The notes below the pieces were generated by a model, which did not search any database, was not told the DNA's origin, and worked only from the letters and a program-made list of their open reading frames with translations. Shown here piece after piece: positions 48,086-59,198 of a stretch of 64,000 nucleotides of DNA. Source of the stretch: Jacaranda mimosifolia (taxonomy: Eukaryota; Streptophyta; Magnoliopsida; Lamiales; Bignoniaceae); contig CM032120.1 of assembly GCA_018894105.1 (NCBI GenBank), positions 32,882,710 to 32,946,709 of the forward strand, in the 5' to 3' direction. Made by a program: the position numbers and the translations under genes. Every line of letters starts with the position of its first letter. The stretch's first letter is position 1.

Positions 48086-49190
48086 AAATTCCAGTTAGAA
48101 TTAAAATAAGTCTTGAAAATTCCCCACATGGACACTGGAGTGGTCCTATAGAACTCCGTATAGAACTGCTCAAAGTATGCCCTTGCATCATTCTGAATTT
48201 GAATTGCATAGTCACTAGGCATTTGTTCCCAGGGTGCGTCATCTTCAAACCTGGGCCAAATCTGTGGTGGAATTTCTGAATTCTGCTCTGCCATTTTTCT
48301 CTAAAGTTCTCTGATCTCAACGCCATGATCATAGAAGTCTTTATTAAGAAGATGAGGAAAAATTCCATATTCTTGAACTGAGTAAAAATATGGTAAGTTA
48401 TGGATATGAGGAGAACACTGTCTTGAAAGGATAAAAACAACAGAGACTCCTGGGTTAGATTTTCCAGTCTGTTTGATCTGAATCACCTTAAACAATCTCA
48501 TCCAAGTAGATAAAGGATAGAACCATTCAAGAAAAGCTCTAGCACAGGGATTATCATCAAAATCGTCAAACCATCCACTTTGTAGCTCAGCAAACCACTT
48601 GATAGATTGTTCGATTGGGAATTCCACAGCAATCTTCCATTGTTCAAGCATGTACCAAAGCATACAAAGTAGTTCTTTGGAAAACATGAGATGGAAAGGA
48701 TTAGAAACACTGAACAATGTGAAGAATGGATAATCTGGATGAAAACCTAAACCTCCAAAAGTGTAAAGTCCAGTTTTTCTAACAGTGAGGGATTGATATT
48801 TCAACATAAGCTCCTTTCCTCTAGACTTAAGGGTTTTGGTTTTGATAAGGTCAAAAAGTTCAGGAGGAAGGGTTTCCAAAGGAAAATCTTGAGAGGCAGG
48901 AATATTTGTAGAAGGTGCTGGATAGAACATACAGATAATGGGAATATGGTTTCTGGGGATTTGAGGAAGTTTGGGTCTGGAAAGAAGATCTGCAAGGATA
49001 TTGTTTTTTCCTTTAATGTGATTTACAGTGAAGGTATATTGGGAAAACCATTCTGCCCATCTAAGTAACTGTTGAATCTGCTGCTTAGATTCCAAGTCAT
49101 CGGGAAAATTTAGAAGCTCAGTGGCAATATGTGGCTGTAGAGAATATTATCCATCCTTAATAAACATTCCCAAGAACTCAATCTCATCTA
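47959..49190 (-). pseudogene. Viral RT/RNase H remnant and C-terminal domain, outer right end of the locus
   Basis: The minus strand starts at about 49190 with the end of RT (the last 110 bp are almost the same as 43600-43710). It passes after ESKQQIQQ directly into RWAEWFSQYTFTVNHIKGKN and LADLLSRP, the end of an RNase H domain, so most of RNase H is deleted. The domain of unknown function follows (GLYTFGGLGFHPDYPFFTLF, EFPIEQSIKWFAELQSGWFD), then a TAG at 48301-48303, then the frame 48294-47959 (PWEQMPSDYAIQIQND). This overlaps the movement-protein start, as expected where the circular viral genome closes. Confidence 0.75.
48056..48083 (-). promoter_or_regulatory. tRNA-Met primer-binding-like site in a 28-bp palindrome
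   Basis: On the minus strand tggaatcagagcc (48068-48056) matches the caulimovirid tRNA-iMet primer site TGGTATCAGAGC at 11 of 12 positions. It is embedded in a 28-bp near-perfect palindrome centred on ccaattgg. It lies directly before the likely movement-protein ATG at 48055, where minus-strand DNA synthesis would start in an intact virus. It is not duplicated in the left arm. Confidence 0.6.
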
Positions 49191-50840
49191 ATATAAATAA
49201 TATTTTCATCTATCTGGATTGAATGTTCAATAGGGTTCAAACTTAGTCTATAAACTGCAAAATTAAAGCAGAAAGACTTTTTTTTTAAAAAAAAATTCAA
49301 AAATAATAGCAATTAATCTAATCAAGATGTCTTTTGAGACACGCCCCATCATCATGCCAATTTTCCCACTCCTAAGAAGTGGAGCTGTCTCAACAAAATT
49401 GGAGGCCTAAAGCGAAATATGAAATAAGGCCTTTAATATATTTAACAAAAAATTAAATATTATTAAAAAATGAATTTTTAGTAGATACGTCTTTTTAATT
49501 AGTAAGCATTTCATATTTTACAAACAAGAAAAAATTTCATACAAAATATTACTATCTATATTTTATTCTTTTGACTTTTTCATATGCAAAATTGTTGACA
49601 ATATGTTTATTAATTAACATTTCTTTTTCAATGAGAGCTACTTAACCTGCTGAATATTTTTTGACACGTTATTAACTTTAGGTAATATTAGTTTCAAAGT
49701 TAAATAGAAAATTTAAATTATCGTCTAATATATTCTTTTACTCATATCACTTCTCAATTGGTCAAAATATAATATCTTTACAAATGCCTCCACTTCAAGA
49801 TTTGACGCAAGATATAATGATCAATTTCGAAAGAGGCGAGATTTAAAATATTTAAAAAATATATATATATATATCTATATATTCAATGACATATGTGGGC
49901 CAAACGAAAGCCCATATCAAAATTCACATTAAAAGCCCCAAAATCACTTCTTTATATTGAAAGTAAAATCCACAACAATAAGTTTTGTTTTACCTTTTGA
50001 TTTTTTTTTTTCAAATTCCATAAATGGCCCACAAGAAATTATTGACAATGTGATTGGCATTATCCAACTTTCAATTTGCCAAAGCAAACATTGTAGCAGG
50101 CAATTTAAAACTTCACTTCTTTTCAAATTCGTTCCCCAATTTTCATGTTTTCCTTTTCTCTCAAATATGTGTGGCCAACCATAAATTTCAATTCCAAATT
50201 AAAGCTTCTCAATTCAAGTCAACCTTTTCAATTCCAAATTACAGTAGGACCTTTTCCAGCAGCACGCTATTTTGGCCATAAGGAATTTGGGCTGATTTCA
50301 TATCTCCTTCCATCTTCTTCTTCTCTTACATTTACAAATAAATGGATTGAGATAAAATCAAATTCCTGATAGGACTGAGGTATGAATAGTTTAGGAGTTT
50401 TAGTCCCATTCAGATACTTTATCTGCAATGAATGTTTATAAATTAGCTTGATCATAAGCTCAAAAGCACACAACAAACACATCAAAAATTTATTTTGTCG
50501 ATTGTTGGAATTTACTCTGTTAAATTGCTGGGAATTCGCTCTTGATTGCTGGGTATTTGTTCTTGATTGTTGTGTGCAAAACTTTTATTTTTTCTCTCAT
50601 TCATTCAATACTTTATTCATGCCAACTTCATGTTTGATAAAATGCCCCTTTGAACATACACCATTGTTTTAGCATTGTTATCAACTTAATTCTCTATCAA
50701 TTTACATGAGCATTAAACATAACTACAATTGTTTGGTTTTCTTTCATTCTTAACATCACTCTTCTTAAGATGCCCTTTTTTTTTTCTTCTTTCTTCTTTC
50801 TCAATAACTCGATTAACTTTTTCCCATATCTTGGCAGGTT
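49190..50840. other. AT-rich DNA between viral locus and PMD pseudogene, expected site of a Ty3 3' LTR
   Basis: No gene. Given the flanking minus-strand Ty3 element, its 3' LTR should lie here. On the minus strand a purine-rich run (50800-50772, gaaagaagaaagaagaaaaa) could be a polypurine tract, with tgttaagaatg following a little later. I could not find a matching LTR end, because the 5' LTR is outside the window. Confidence 0.35.
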
Positions 50841-53690
50841 ACACCATGGTTTAAGGATGTTTCAACTATCACTGGGGTGCAACACTTGATTAACCTCAAT
50901 GAAGAGAACTAACTTATGGAGAAAGGCACACTTTTGACTACTTATGATCCACTTATTGGTAGATACACAACAAAGTGGCCAAGGCTGACTAATTCACTTC
51001 ATACCGAGGAGTGGTCTCGGGAGATCAAGACTTCCAAAGTGTGGGCTGTAAGAGCAACTCACCATTGTTCTCCAAACGAATTAATTCGTCATCAACAATC
51101 AAATGAACTAATTCTTCTACCAACATTAGGTCGCAATATTATTGAGGGTAAAGCCAAATGGAGAGAAACTCTTCAATTTGATGGCGAATTCCATTATATC
51201 AAAGGATACTGAGAGTGGACTGAAGATGTCCTTAGCTGATACAAGCACAAGTTGATTGCCGCACAAGTATATGATCCAGTGTGTGCTTTATTATTCACAT
51301 ATGATCGAAATTATGATATTATCAAAGCATTTTGCGAGGCACGGTGTCCACTTAAAAATACTCTTTTAATTTCCTTTAGAGAATTGTCCATATCGCTATG
51401 GGATTTGCACAATCTTGCGGACCTTCCCATGACAAGAATCTTTTATGATGTAGTGATTCCTAGCGCCAAGAAGTTTACTGGCATTGATGAGATATGAAAC
51501 AAATTTATCCCTCATTCTTGAAAATACTTATTTTAGGCTTATCATTCACTTCAAAGGAGCGCCAATAGAGGTAAACTTTCTCAAGTTACTACAGAAAAAT
51601 AAGTGAAGTATTGGTCCATGAAAGCCACAAAATACTATCAGCCACCACCACGTAAGGATAAAAAGGCGGTCCGGCCTAAATCAACTCACAATGATTTTGG
51701 TGTTCATGGAGAATGGTCCACTGTGGATGAGGCATTATTTTTAAAACTTGGGATTCCTAGGAACTTGAGAGAAGAGACCTATTTGATGGCATATTTGGCT
51801 TGTTGGCTTTGCTCATTCATTCTTCCTACCAATGATATTAATTCAATACGCTCCAGTACTTTCAAGATATCATGCATCATGGCCACTGGTAAGAAGGTAA
51901 GTCTTGCTATATTAGTTTTAGCCAGCATCTATAATGGTTTAAATAAAATTTCAAGTTCCCCAAAGCCAAGTCGTGTCCATTCTTCTTTTTCCATCCATTT
52001 CGTCTATGCCTGGTTAGCACACTACTTCATAATACATTATCAAGTTTGGCATGAAATATGTGGCCTAAAAATGGGGATCTATTCCGGTGAAGGAAGCACA
52101 AAATACTATGATCTAAAGGAGGCCCGCAAGAGAATTCACAAAGGAAATTTTGTTTCCTGAACTTGCACCATGATTAATAAAGACAAGGGACTTTCATATA
52201 TTGATAATGAAGAGGCTAGAGAATTGGAGCAAAAATACTTCATTGCTATTTGCTTGAATTATCTTCCTTTGCGATAAGGCGACTGCTTTATTATTGAACC
52301 TTATAGTTCTCATCGCTTCAGTCGTCAATTTGGATATTATCAAGAAGTTCCTAGGATTCTTGCTCATGACATTCGCATAGCCTTTTTGGATGAAGGACTT
52401 TGCTATTAGCGTTTATGCACTTTGCACAATTCTATGCTTACATGTGGTTTCCTTGTGTGTCCCTAAATTTAAAAAAACTTTCTTCGGATGCCCACAAGAA
52501 GTGGCAGACTAAAATTCATGGAGATTACTTTAAGAAAAATATTGCAAGATTGATCAACTTAAAGCCAATCAAAATTTTCCTTAAGGACAAGAATCATGAT
52601 AAAGGGGATAGACCACTTGCTGAAGATACTTAAAATCCTCCCAACCAATAAGACATCGAACCTCCAAAAGAAAAGAGAAAGAATTCTTATCTTTTAGAAA
52701 TGAGCAGCAGCAGTAATGGAGATTGTCATTCGAAAAGGCTTAAAAAGGATCCAAAATCTCCAAAGCTAAGTGATCTTTCACCAATAGAGAACTTTGCCAA
52801 AGAGGTTATTTCCTTTTATTCATCTTCTTTTTCTTCTTTAAATAAGACCTTTTTTGGTCATTTGCTAACTCAAATTGTGTAACATTTCAGTTGGAAAATA
52901 AAATTATTAATGTTGATGAAGATGAGATACCCTATTGTAGCCAAGGATCAATCTTGGGACCTAACTTATTGGCCATGAGTGCTCCAATTAACGCAACAAT
53001 ACAAAATGAGGCATTCCATATTATGAAAGCTAAACAACCCATCTCCTTGTGCTCCAGTTTCAGTATTTGAGGGTGAGAAATTCGTACTTAATTATCAAAA
53101 AGAGTATTTTCAAATGTTGTGGGATAGCCTTTGTAAGAGAATAGCAAATACTCCACTTGATTCCATCTCATCTATCAAAGATAGTGTTCAATTTGTGTTT
53201 GAATCAATGAGGGGCTTCAACAAGTTTGACATCTCCAATGTGGAAGAATTATTGCAATTATTTTTTGACAAGGCCGCCGCTTATGATGAGGTAAAGTCAA
53301 CATCTTTTGCGGAAAATCATCCAATGAGCTTCTTGGACAACACCTAGATCAGGCCAAAAGTCGTTTAGCTCGATGATGGCCAGCTAAAGAAAGCAAATAA
53401 ATGAACCAAATTCAATCAACCCAAGAAAAGTCAGAATGTGTTGGGAAGGAGTTTGAAAATTTGAAGGAACGCAAGAAGAAGTTGACTTCATCATTGAAAC
53501 GCCAACAACAATTTCTTTAAAGTGCTCAAGCTAAAGTTCATGAAATTGAAAAGGAAATTGCTGCTATCAGGAGTACTCCTCTATTGAGTAATAAAGTTAT
53601 TGAAAATTTGCAAACTTCAATAGAACGCTTGGAGGTTATCAAAGAAGAATTGAAGAACTTGAGTCCTTTTACTTGAAAGTTGTTTAGAAC
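50840..53690 (+). pseudogene. Plant Mobile Domain (PMD, aminotransferase-like) pseudogene, antisense to a Ty3 element
   Basis: Plus-strand frames broken by many stops give a PMD C-type protein: LIGRYTTKWPRLTNSL, ALLFTYDRNYDIIKAFCEAR, ISLWDLHNLADLPM, VRPKSTHNDFGVHGEWS, LAYLACWLCSFILP and FSRQFGYYQEVPR. A C-terminal part with likely coiled coil (IERLEVIKEELKNL-like) follows at 53530-53680. PMD proteins (MAIN/MAIL type) act in silencing and genome stability in plants, and PMD genes are also carried by Ty3 and MULE elements. Its position between integrase and the expected 3' LTR, on the opposite strand to pol, fits the extra antisense ORF known in Tat-lineage elements. At least six in-frame stops; non-functional. 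Confidence 0.75.
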
Positions 53691-53739
53691 TTTTTGCTCC
53701 ATTTTTATTTGGTAAGAACTATGCTGCACATTTACTTAT

Positions 53740-54340
53740 TTCTTTTTTTTTTTTTTAGATTACATAATAGAATATTTCTTTCTTTTCTACCTTGCAATCT
53801 TTTGATTTTTTTGTTTTAGACCCAATGAACTAAAAAAACTCAAACTAATAAAAAAAAATAAAACAACATTTTTTTTTACTCAACAAACTAATTAACTCAA
53901 ACAACTAAAATAACTTTTTTTTTTATAAAAAAAACTCAATAAACTAACAACTCAAACTTACAAAACAACTAAACTACTTTTTTTTAAAAAAAATTCAACA
54001 AACTAATTAAAAACCTAAACTAATAAAAATAACTAAACTACTTTTTTTTTTTAAAAAGGAAAAAACTCATTTGGGGATGGGGGGTGCCATTCAAAATTTA
54101 TATTCATGCGGGTTAGGAGTATCCATTGCTTAACCACCTTGGACTACGTGGGGTATTTAATATTTTAACTACATAAAATACCTTTAGTAGGGTAAATTAG
54201 CAGTTTAACCACATGCACTACCTTTGGTGGGTGCTGTTCACAGTATATACTCATGCAGGTCAGGAGTAACATGCAGTTTAGGCTCGTGCATCAAGAAACA
54301 ACCTACAGTTTAGGCTCATGCGTTAAGGAGCATTCTCCCA
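53740..54340. repeat. Tandemly arranged AT-rich and short repeats in the Ty3 3' region
   Basis: 53790-54060 repeats a unit of roughly 60-70 bp built from aactcaaacaactaaa-like words and T runs. 54070-54340 repeats variants of gtttaggctcatgc and catgcgggttagga, at least four times. Such variable tandem arrays between pol and the 3' LTR are a known habit of Tat-lineage elements. Confidence 0.6.
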
Positions 54341-54343
54341 ACT

Positions 54344-57300
54344 TTATGTATAGTAGCACTTCAAGAACTTCCCATTTATAGGGCCAACTCTTAATCCATC
54401 TTCAACATCCAATTTATATGCACCATTTGTATAGACTTCTTTGACAACATAAGGACCATCCCACTTTGGTGTGAACTTATTCCTAGTCTGATGAGTTGTG
54501 ATGTGGACCTTTTCACAACGAGCATCAAATCCCCAACTTGAAAAAATCATGATCATACCTTCTTGTTAAATGCCTAGGAGAGCCGAGCTTGATAACATTC
54601 AAGTCTTTATTATGCTTCCAAACTTTTCTCATCAAGGGCCTCCAATTCTTTAAGACGTAAGCATGCATTTTCTTCCTCAGTCACCCCTTCTTGTATGACT
54701 ATCCTTAATGATGGAATTTGCTGCTTAAGAGGTAAAATGACTTCAATGCCATAAACCAATGAATATGGAGTTGCTTGTGTAGGTGTTCTATGAGTAGTTT
54801 GATATGCTCGTAAAGCTTCTCTGATCCTTTCATGCCAATCCCTATTTGACTTTGAGACTACTTTTTTCAGTAAATTACACAGAGTTTTATTGAATGCCTC
54901 AGCAAGACCATTAGCCACGGCATAGTACATGGAAATTTTCCTCTACTTAAAATTGAACTTTTGATAAAGTTTATCTATCATACTATTACAAAAGGGCTTT
55001 CCATTATCAGTGATTATGCATCAAGAAACCCCATAACGATATATAATGTTTATGCAGATAAAGTTAGCAATATTTTCCTTCTTTACTTCTTTGAGGGGTA
55101 TTGCTTTAGTCTATTTAGAGAAATAGTCTGTTGTAGCCAATATATACAAGTGCCCAATAGAAGACTTTATCATGGGTTCAACCACATCTAATCCCTAAAC
55201 ATCAAATGGCCATGAAGCAACAGTCGGATGCAATGGCTCGGGTAGTTTGTGAATGAAATTTGCATGAAATTGGCAAGCTTGAAGTCTCTGAGCATAATCT
55301 ATGCAATCTTTTACCATTGTTGGCCAATAGTAGCCCATTCTCTTTATTCAAAAATGTAATTTTGGACCTGACTGGTGAATGCCACAAACTTTAGAATGAG
55401 CTTCTTTCATGGCTTGGATAGCTTCATTATCACCTAAACATCACAAGAAGACTCTATCAAATGACTGCCTATAAAGCACAATTTATAATAGACAAAGCGA
55501 GTCGCGCGACGTTGGATATCGACTCTTTGACATAGATCATTTGGTAACTTCTCATACTTCAAGTAGTCCACGACTAGCTGGTGCTAATCTTCTTTTTTCA
55601 TCTCAAATACTTGAACAACAAAGCTTTCATCTTCTTCATAATCTTCATACTCAAAAATTAGTGGTACAATCTAACTCTTACATATTGGAATATGCACTTC
55701 ATTTTCAAACATAGCAAGTGAAGAGGCCAATTTAGCTAATGCATAACCTTGCTTGTTCTCCTTCCTTGGCACATGTTCAATTTCTACATCCCTAAGCCAT
55801 CCAATGAGTTGTTTTGCATAATTAAATTATGGAAGTAATTTAGGTTTCCTAACTTCATATGATCCAAGTAATTGGTTGACCGCCAACTTAGAATCTCCAT
55901 AGACTTTAAAGCGCAATTGTTTTATGTCAATCACCATCTCCAGTCCAAGAATAAGAGCTTGATATTCAACAATATTAAATTAAAATGAATGAATATGGTA
56001 ATACTTCATCATCAGATGTGATGAATACAACTCCAACACCAGTTCTTTCTCTATGGGATGCTCTATCAAAGTACATCTTCCAAGGAGATGTAATTTCAAC
56101 TACCAAGATATCTTCATCAAGTACATCATCAAATAATTCCCACTAAGCAAGAATAGGGTGATCAGCTAAGAAGTCAGCCAAAATTTGTCCTTTTACTGCC
56201 TTCTGCTCAATATAGATAATCCCAAATTGTTGCAACTAAAGGTACCACCTTGCGAGTCTATCAGATAGGATAAGCTTTGACATGACATATTTTAATGAAT
56301 TTTCTTTTGAGACGAGACAGATAGTATGAGCCTAAAAATAATGCTTCAGCTTTTGAATTACAAAAATTAGAGCCAAACATATTTTCTCAATCGGCGAGTA
56401 TTTCAACTCATTTGGCGACATCATTATGCTCAAGTAGTACAAGGCATTTTCCTTTACTTTATCATTCTCCTATACCAATAAAGCTCCAAGAACGTTCTTG
56501 AGCAGCAATATAAAGAATCAGTGGACGTCTAGGTACTGGTGCGATCAACATAGGAAGCTTCGTCAAATAAGCTTTGATGTTTTTAAAAGCATTACTACAA
56601 GCTTCATCCCACTCAAATGGAATACCTTTCTTCATGAGATGGCTGAATAGTTGACATCTACCAACTAAATTTGATATGAATCTCCGTAAATCAGCTAACT
56701 TCCCTTGTAAACTTTTGAGTTCATGGGTGTCTTGAGGTTCAGGTATTTTCAGAATTCCATCAATCTTTGCTTGCTCGATTTCTATACCTCGATGACGAAC
56801 AATGAATCCCATAAACTTCTCCAATGTAACACTAAATGCACACTTTAATAGGTTCATTTTGAGTTGATATTTTCTCAGACGCTCAAAAACTTTTCTCAAA
56901 TCTTGGAGGTGATCTTCTCACCTTTTGGACTTAACGACCACATCATCAATATAACATTCAATATTATTGTGAAGCATATAATCAAAGATCTTCTGCATAG
57001 CTCTTTGATATGTAGCACTAATATTTTTCAATCCAAACAGCATCACTTTATAATAGTATATTCCCTTGGGGGTACAAAATACTGTTAACTCCTCATCTTT
57101 TTGTGACATACGTATTTGATTATATCCAGATGATCCATCCATAAATGATAGTGCTTCATGCTCTTTGGTAGCATCAATCATGAGTTCTGCAATGGGCAAT
57201 GAAAAATCATCCTTAGGACATGCACGATTCAAGTCCCTAAAGTCAACTCACACTCGAATCTGGCCAATTTTCTTTCTTACTAGGATAATACTGGAGATCC

Positions 57301-57741
57301 ATGTTGGATACTTAACTTTTGGAATGAACCTAATCTTGATGAGCTTATTTACTTCAGCTTCAATCAAAGGAACCAATTCAAAGCAAATTCAACGTTGTGC
57401 TTATTTGACTGGACGAGTTCCTTTCTTTACTAATAAATGATGGACCGCTACCTTTGGATCTAACCCAGGTATCTCTTTGTACGACTATGCAAACACAATT
57501 TTGAATTCATGTAATAACTCAACGTATACTTCTTCTTCCTCAACAGTCAACAAAGCACTAATGTAGATAGTCCGAGGGTTATTGGAATCACCTAAATTAA
57601 TCTCTTTCAATTCATATACAGTGGCCTTAATACCTTCTTCAAATTTAGGAGGAGCAGTTTCAACATCTTCTTTTTTAATAAAAAATTCTTCACTCAAAGT
57701 AATATGGTATGCTGGCGCAATATCCTCTTGGGCTTTATACA
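54344..57741 (-). pseudogene. Ty3 Tat-lineage pol: RT, RNase H, archaeal-like RNase H, integrase
   Basis: Minus-strand order. RT at 57480-56900: LNRACPKDDFSLPIAELM, FMDGSSGYNQIRMSQKDEE, IECYIDDVVVKSKR. RNase H and connection at 56899-56150. A second, archaeal-like RNase H at about 56100-55750 starts WKMYFD and has GDSKLAVNQLL. Integrase at 55420-54610 has D-D-E segments GLDVVEPM, ITDNGKPF and NGLAEAFNKTLCNLLKK, and its C-terminal part is at 54610-54344 (GPYVVKEVYTNGAYKLDVED). The second RNase H is the hallmark of the Tat/Ogre group. Gag and protease are missing because a MULE starts at about 57742; they may continue beyond it outside the window. Multiple stops and frameshifts make it inactive. 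Confidence 0.85.
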
Positions 57742-58038
57742 AATTACCCCCTTGTAAAGTGTCTAATTGGCGGAAAACCCCCTATCTTTTTTAAATTAGC
57801 AATTTACTCATACATATTTTTAAAAAATTGGCAATTAACACCCTTCCTGAATAAGGTCTTCTGCACGCGCCAAACCTGCGAATTTTTTTGGTGTTTGGAC
57901 AACTTTATATTAATGAAATGACAAAGTTAGCCTTGTATCATTGTACAAAAATAAACTCATCTTCTTCATTTCATTCCTACACCAATTTCAGCATTGTACT
58001 CCATTTTTTCCTCTGAAGAAATCAAAGTGAAGTCAAGA

Positions 58039-58452
58039 ATGTCTTTTTCAAACAACACCAACTTCAGGAGAGCTTTAAGAAGTGCTTTAGATATCAGGTA
58101 CCCATCCACTCCTCTTTGTGAATGCAATAAAAAGGCCGCAATAAGGGTTGTTGAAAATGATAGAAAGCCCTCAAAAGGCAAGCTCTACTATTGTTGTAAT
58201 TTTCATGGATGTGAATACTTTCAATGGGTAAAGATTGAAATGGCAAGTTGGTCTCCTGAAGAAATTTCGGTCACATATTCACCTGGCAAGACAATAGTTT
58301 GTGAAGATGACTCTGAAATTGGAGAGTGTAGTGAAGGTGCTGAGGTTATTTCAAAGGTTTCAAGGGATCAACCAAATGAGGGAAATTACATTCACATCTC
58401 TTGGTTTATTGTTGTAATTTTTTTTATGATAATTGTTATGTTATTACTTTAG
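58039..58452 (+). CDS. MULE-borne GRF-type zinc finger protein with C-terminal membrane anchor
   Basis: An intact frame of 137 residues from the ATG at 58039; the frame is open further upstream to 57994 but without an ATG. Residues about 25-65 hold a GRF-type zinc finger: LCECNKKAAIRVVEND, then GKLYYCCNFHGCEYFQW, giving C-x-C...C...C with the FxW ending. An acidic linker follows. The end is a strongly hydrophobic helix (ISWFIVVIFFMIIVMLLL) with no residues after it, as in tail-anchored proteins. GRF fingers bind single-stranded nucleic acid in APE2, TOP3A and NEIL3. It lies 300 bp inside the TIR and points towards the transposase, like mudrB opposite mudrA in MuDR, although I see no sequence relation to mudrB. 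Unlike the transposase it is not broken. Function unknown. Confidence 0.75.
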   Translation: MSFSNNTNFRRALRSALDIRYPSTPLCECNKKAAIRVVENDRKPSKGKLYYCCNFHGCEYFQWVKIEMASWSPEEISVTYSPGKTIVCEDDSEIGECSEGAEVISKVSRDQPNEGNYIHISWFIVVIFFMIIVMLLL

Positions 58453-59198
58453 AGTTAGTGCATATGGAAGCTGGGCCGCTGTGGTTTTTTTATTTTTTCC
58501 TTTTTTGTTGTTCTTTTTTTTTCCTTCTCTCCAATTATTGAAATGGAACTATTATTCATGAGAGTTTGTGAATTTATTTTACATATGTGAAAATGGACTT
58601 ATTAGTAAGTAATCTTGAGTAATAAATTTAAGAAGAATGAATAAATGAGGGTTGGTTAACTGGATGCTCAATATTGAGCCAAATAAAATAATAAAAAAGA
58701 AAAAGATATGCCTCCAAAGTAAAGCCATAATATAAGTACAAAGCTGGAAAAATAAGCAATACATTTCATCGAAGGGCCAAATCAATACAAAAAGAAGAAT
58801 AAGAAATGCATCAAAGGCCACATTTCATCTATACCCAACTACAGAAATGTACAAAAGATGTGAAAGCAAAGAATCCAAGAAAACCAATGAAGCTGTCAAA
58901 AAAAATGAATTCCCTAACAGAAAATAGGTAAGTTGCCAAGCATTACTTTTAACCACCAAAAATATTAACTTTTATACCAAAACAATACAAAAAGCTAGAA
59001 TTTGCAATTGCATATTGTTTTTTAATTCACCAATTAAACATGATAACCAAATGGCCAAAAGGTATACCCCACATGCACCAAAACAACTTACCCCATATGC
59101 ACCAAAACAACCTACCCCAAAAGTCATATTAAAACCCACAAAAGTGACACCACAGCACACATACCAACACCAACAATTCATTTTTTCTTCTTCTTTTC

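Noticed and set aside
37570..49190. Assigning the viral locus to a named genus
   Set aside because: Domain order suits petuvirus- or florendovirus-like endogenous caulimovirids, but the defining comparison is an RT phylogeny that I cannot run, and the C-terminal domain is unfamiliar.
57982..58038. Upstream extension of the GRF frame
   Set aside because: The frame is open but lacks an ATG; the first ATG in frame is at 58039.
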